A stretch of DNA of 64,000 bases from Pachypanchax playfairii. Taxonomy: Eukaryota; Chordata; Actinopteri; Cyprinodontiformes; Aplocheilidae. Location of the stretch: positions 2,955,896-3,019,895 of the forward strand of contig SSNP01000007.1 in the NCBI GenBank assembly GCA_006937955.1, in the 5' to 3' direction. Below are positions 59,801 through 64,000 of the stretch, piece after piece; position 1 is the first letter of the stretch; every line of letters starts with the position of its first letter. The notes beneath the pieces are model-generated. The model ran no database searches. It was not told the DNA's origin and was given only the letters and a program-made list of their open reading frames with translations. The translations under genes and the position numbers were made by a program.

Positions 59801-62634
59801 CAAAATGCAGAACTTTGACACATAACTGGCAAGTTTGTAGCTGTTTTTGGTTTTTGAAAGAATCCGTTAATTAAAATGCATTTTGTTTCCTTTCATTTAT
59901 TATGAACTTTGTTTGTAAATGTCCTGAAACATCATCCATAATATGTGATTTCATGGAAAGGTCGGACGAGACAGATGCTTTCAGGATAATGTAAGTTGTG
60001 CAGATTCGTATTCGTGTTTAGTTTGTGTGCTTGAGAGGGCCATCGATGAACATTTTAACTGATAAAAAGGGTCTGATTTCCATTTATAGACCTCCTTCCA
60101 GATTGTTCAGGCTGCAAACCTTTAAATAAACCACTCAAAGAAAGTAAAATCCATTTCAAGAAACATAAAGTCCAAAATAAATACATAATGCACTGAGAAA
60201 AAAGTAAAATAGAGTGAAAAAATACATTAGAATATAATCCGAGTTGAACATTTGTAATTTACAGCAGACTGTTTAAACAATCTGTGTGAGTCCAGCTGCA
60301 CAGAAACCAGGTTTTTGGATGAGGGGAGCTGGATGATGAAATGTTTGAGATCATTTATGTTCCAAAGGACCAGCAGAAATTCTAGTAAAGTTCTTTTAAA
60401 TACTGAGACCATAACTTGCAGGGAAAATACCCAGATGTTTGTGAACAGAACTCTTCTGAGCAGATGTTTTGGATCATTGACTACCTTCATACAGAATGTG
60501 AGACAGATGTATGAACATGTTGAGAATCATACAGCTGTAAGTAACATGTATTGAATATACCATGAGTTGTAAACACAATCTGTGCAGGTGGTCTGAGTCA
60601 GGACCAGAGACTGGAGGCCATGTCAAAACTGAAGCAGTACCGATGCAGAGTTCTCATCTCCACTGACCTGGTAAGAGAAGCACCAGTTGAACGCCTCTCA
60701 TTCATCCTCTGGGTTTTTACCTACTTATTATAAGCTTGTTTTTTTTTTCTGAGACAGATTTCTCGAGGTATCGACGCAGAGAAAGTCAACCTGGTGATAA
60801 ACCTGGATGTGCCACAGGACTGGGAGACCTACATGCACCGGATTGGACGGGCCGGGCGTTTCGGTAAAGTCTCGAGCAATCAGAAGTAATCGATTCAGCT
60901 TTTTCTACGGGAAGCCCAGGTAGCTGATGACATTACAGCAGGAGAGCCTGTTTGTGGAGAAGTTGCATCATTATTGTAGAATCCAAAATGTTTTCTGTTG
61001 CAGACGTACAGAAAAGCTCTCGTGTTCTAAAAAAATGTCTTCTTTTGCTGCATTGATGCATTTTAAGTTTCTTTTTTTCTTTTTTTGTCAGAATTTCTAA
61101 CTGTATCGATTTTTGTTTTTTTCTCAGGGATGTTAAAGCCTTTCATCTACTTCAGTGCGGTTTTAAAATTGATTAGTTGGACCAATGAGAACTGCTTGGA
61201 TTGTTTGACTGCATTAGACACGATTTAAAGATTAGCTTCGGTCTCATAAGTCTCATCCTCTCTGAACCACTAAGCATGTAAAAAAAAAAAAAAGAGTTCT
61301 GACTGGTTTTATTCTCTTCATGATCCAATTTTATTTGTAGGCACTCAGGGGCTGGCTGTGACCTACTGTTGCCATGGTGAGGAAGAGAACAAGATGATGG
61401 CCATTGCTCAAAAGTGTGACCTCACTTTATCTGCACTTCCTTGTGAGTTCTATAATATGCAGATTTATTTTTACGTTTCTACTTTTTTATTTAACGTTGA
61501 TCAAGTAAAGTGATTCTTGTCTTTTCTCTCCCTTTAGCTACCTTAGATCCTGGACTGATGGACGAACCATGTGACTGGGATGTGTGCACCGAGGCCTCCA
61601 CTCCTCTGTCTGTGACACAGGTGTTGTCTAGAACTAAAAAGAAGAAAGGTATAAAGCCTGAAGTCCCTGCATCTGATCCAACTGAGGATCAACCTGTACA
61701 GCAAACAAGTAACAGAAAGCTAAATGTAACTGAAGCTGCACCCAAAAGGAAACTGCATGAGGAAAAAAGTGCAAAAGAGACACGAATCACAAAAGCTCTG
61801 CAGCAGGGTCCGCGTCAGGTGCCGCAGACTCGGAAAGAGCAGCAGGAAGCCTTACCAAAGATTCCTCCTCTCAGCTCCTTTAAGACTTGCAGGCCGAGGT
61901 TTGTGACCTTTGAGGAGGCCGAGCAGGATTTCCAGACCTTCATCACTTCAGGTTTGGGGAGAAACGTGGAAATCATCCGAGAGTTCAGAGGCAAAGATTG
62001 TGGAGATCAGAATGAGTATAAGGAGTGCTTCATACTCCATGATGACGGAGGTCAAAGTTCAATACAAAGGGGCGACCAGCTGCAGTCAGCCTCTTCATCT
62101 CAAGGCTTAGTTTCAGTTTCTACCAGCTCCCACTCTGACATGGATGATGACACGGGACATGAAAGCTCAAATCAATATGATCACGGAGCCGTCGTTAAAC
62201 CAGAGACTGAATCTACAAAACTCTCTGTATCTAATATAAGCGACCAGATAAGTGAGAATGCTTTGTCTAATCCTGACAGCAGCAAATCTGAACAAAGCAG
62301 TCCAACCAATCAGACGGCTCCAAGACAGACGTGCAGGCACGAATCAAAAAAGATGAAAAAAGAGAGCAAAAAGTTCTTACAGGTGAAAGAGGAGCAAGAA
62401 ACAGACAGAGAGGAAGATAACTGCATGGACTCAGAAGAGGAAGAGGAGGAGGAGGAGGAGGAGGAGTGGACCTCTGATATGTACTGGAGAGCCTGTTACA
62501 GAGCCTGGAGTGATTACTACTCCTCTATGTCCTCTCCAGAGCACAGGTACCAAAGCTACTATAATGCAGCTCACAGCTGGATGGCAGCTTATCGTATTAA
62601 CACAGTCTACATGCAGGAACTCATGAAACATTGA
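56835..62634 (+). CDS. ddx20: DEAD-box helicase DDX20 (Gemin3)
   Basis: DDX20 is the RNA helicase of the SMN complex, which loads Sm rings on spliceosomal snRNAs. Exons are 56835-57030, 58294-58388, 58687-58855, 58944-59058, 59141-59283, 59383-59521, 59660-59718, 60588-60670, 60758-60863, 61341-61442 and 61538-62634. They total 2304 nt and encode 767 residues; from memory, human is about 824. Motifs in order: Q motif 'GFQKPSPIQ' (46-54), Walker A 'AKSGTGKT' (71-78), Ia 'APTREIA', Ib 'GSPGR', DEAD at 176-179, SAT at 208-210, IV 'ALVFSN', V 'STDLISRGID' and VI 'HRIGRAGR' (360-367). The long last exon encodes a lysine-rich and then acidic tail; a (GAG)n stretch at about 62437-62466 encodes a run of glutamates. 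It ends with the family's 'WRACYRAWSDYYSSM' segment. No lesion was seen. Confidence 0.97.
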
Positions 62635-62751
62635 TCTGATTGTGATGCAAATCAGCTGTTCAGGAAATCTGAGTTGTTATCCTGAGATATCCTAATAGAT
62701 ATGAATCACGTGAGCAGGGTTTGGGGATGATTTACACTTTAGCTCTAATGT

Positions 62752-62757
62752 AATAAA
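62752..62757 (+). terminator. Polyadenylation signal, ddx20
   Basis: AATAAA lies 117 bp past the ddx20 stop codon. A second one follows at about 62799. Confidence 0.65.
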
Positions 62758-64000
62758 ACTTCTGTATGTTTCAATGAATTTCTCAGTTTCTTTTCTAATA
62801 AATGACTTATATTGAGCATTTACTGTGTCTTTATCTGTTAATTATGACGGTACTGACAGCATGTACATAGACTTTTGTTAAAACTCATGTTCACATGACC
62901 TTTCACATTGTGTACGTATTACGTTCAGCAGGGCACAGTGAGGTCAAACATCTCCAGATGTTGCTGATTACAGGCTAATAAATCCTCTTACCCATTCACC
63001 CAATCGCTGCCTGGCAACACAAATGACCAGCACCCTTGAATAAATGAATCTGAATTGGAGGAACCCTTCAGGTAATTTTCCTGGTGGAAGCATTTGTGTT
63101 ACCAATTTAGATCATTTAACCAAGATGAATGCTGTTGTGCAGGGCCCGCTCTGTGACACTGAGCTGTGGTGTGCATGTTAAATTTTAGTTTAGAGGAAAC
63201 GTTTGACAAAAATATTTGTTGTAGAAAAGCTCTTTGAACAACCTCAAATTTGAGACATATTAGTTGTGATTGGACAGAGCTGAGGGCTTGTCACAGTTCC
63301 AATAGTTTTACCCTTTTTCAACATTTTATAGCAATTAATGCAAATATTTTTAAACAGCTATAAATGTCATTATCTGGTTATTTGCAGCTAAAAAAATAGC
63401 TGATTATTTACGGGAACTGATAGTTGCAGCTAGCTGTAGCACGTCTGGCAGGTATATTAACATTTCTTCCAGAAAAAACAATTTGAAAAGGATCTTGATC
63501 AGATTTACAAACTGTTTGGATGAATTTCCATGATTTTCTTCTTCTTTAATTTTGAGATACCCAACTGTTAGCTAATTGATCACACTAAAGGGATTCAAGA
63601 ACTAAAGTATTTGCACCAGGTAAAATATTTTTTTTCATTACTTTTCCCACAGAAACTTTTCTTTGAAGTCAGATGACGAGCCAGATGGAGAAGTCTGAGT
63701 AAAACCTTTTAATACCAAATTTTTACCTCTTGATTTGGATTTTCTACTTCATAGGAGGGAACGCCAGGTGTTGCTGTGCACCTCACACTTGTTGACTTGT
63801 CCAACTGTGCCCAGATGTTCCCACTGAGCATCAGCATTGAGCGCCTTTTAGCAGATTATTAAAACCAGAGTTTGCCACTGAATTAAATCCAGATTTATTC
63901 TATAATCACCTCATTTATTTTGAAATCACGTCTTGTCATCTACATCAATGTGAGCACACTGACAGCTGTTATTGACGCGGTGTTAGTGTGTGGATAATTT
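62758..64000. other. Intergenic to window end, no gene seen
   Basis: After the ddx20 polyadenylation signals the sequence shows no open exon, RNA gene or repeat boundary that I can name. Confidence 0.55.

Noticed and set aside
1..64000. CRISPR arrays, bacterial defence systems, phage or integrated virus genes
   Set aside because: No regularly spaced repeats, operon-like gene packing or viral protein patterns were seen. Everything recognisable is fish nuclear genes and retro- or DNA-transposon debris.

Overview
This is eukaryotic DNA from a bony fish, most likely an acanthomorph teleost. The reasons are multi-exon genes with GT-AG introns, protein sequences closest to vertebrate families, an AT-rich background, and the SINE, LINE and MITE debris typical of teleosts. 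There are two assembly gaps (23535-23694 and 46078-46087) and one isolated N at 4511. No bacterial operon, CRISPR array, viral genome or tRNA gene was seen. Exon coordinates below were built by hand from splice sites. For all six intact genes (abtb1, the keratin, the NLR gene, cers5, abhd6, ddx20) and for the part of slmap present here, the exons join in a consistent frame.

Layout. Positions 1-11088 hold no gene that I can support, only degraded LINE, SINE and other repeat fragments. abtb1 (minus, 11089-15826) is an intact ankyrin/double-BTB gene with 12 coding exons and a promoter carrying a tandemly duplicated ETS-type site. Next is a clearly dead DNase I-like gene (minus, 16915-19231). It has a premature stop, a repeat inserted in an exon, a frameshifting deletion and changed catalytic residues. 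A type II keratin (plus, 20321-23767) follows, then an NLR-type NACHT-LRR gene (plus, 24883-28109) with no N-terminal effector domain. cers5, encoding ceramide synthase 5 (minus, 29466-36825), lies between two inverted copies of one TIR element. Positions 37000-42200 are mostly nested repeats.

The right half holds a short, FHA-less slmap unit with alternative membrane-anchor exons (plus, 42217-47641). It is followed by abhd6, a monoacylglycerol lipase (plus, 51421-55479), and ddx20/gemin3, a DEAD-box helicase of the SMN complex (plus, 56835-62634). The last 1.2 kb is intergenic.

The genes do not form one pathway. cers5 and abhd6 are both membrane lipid enzymes, slmap is a membrane-anchored scaffold, and the NLR is a likely innate-immune sensor. 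From general knowledge, SLMAP, a DNASE1-like gene and ABHD6 lie close together in human 3p14, while CERS5 and the type II keratins lie in 12q13, so the window looks like a junction of two ancestral linkage groups. I found no convincing novel molecular system. The most informative items are the decayed DNase gene, the truncated slmap locus, the NLR without an effector domain, and the mobile-element architecture.
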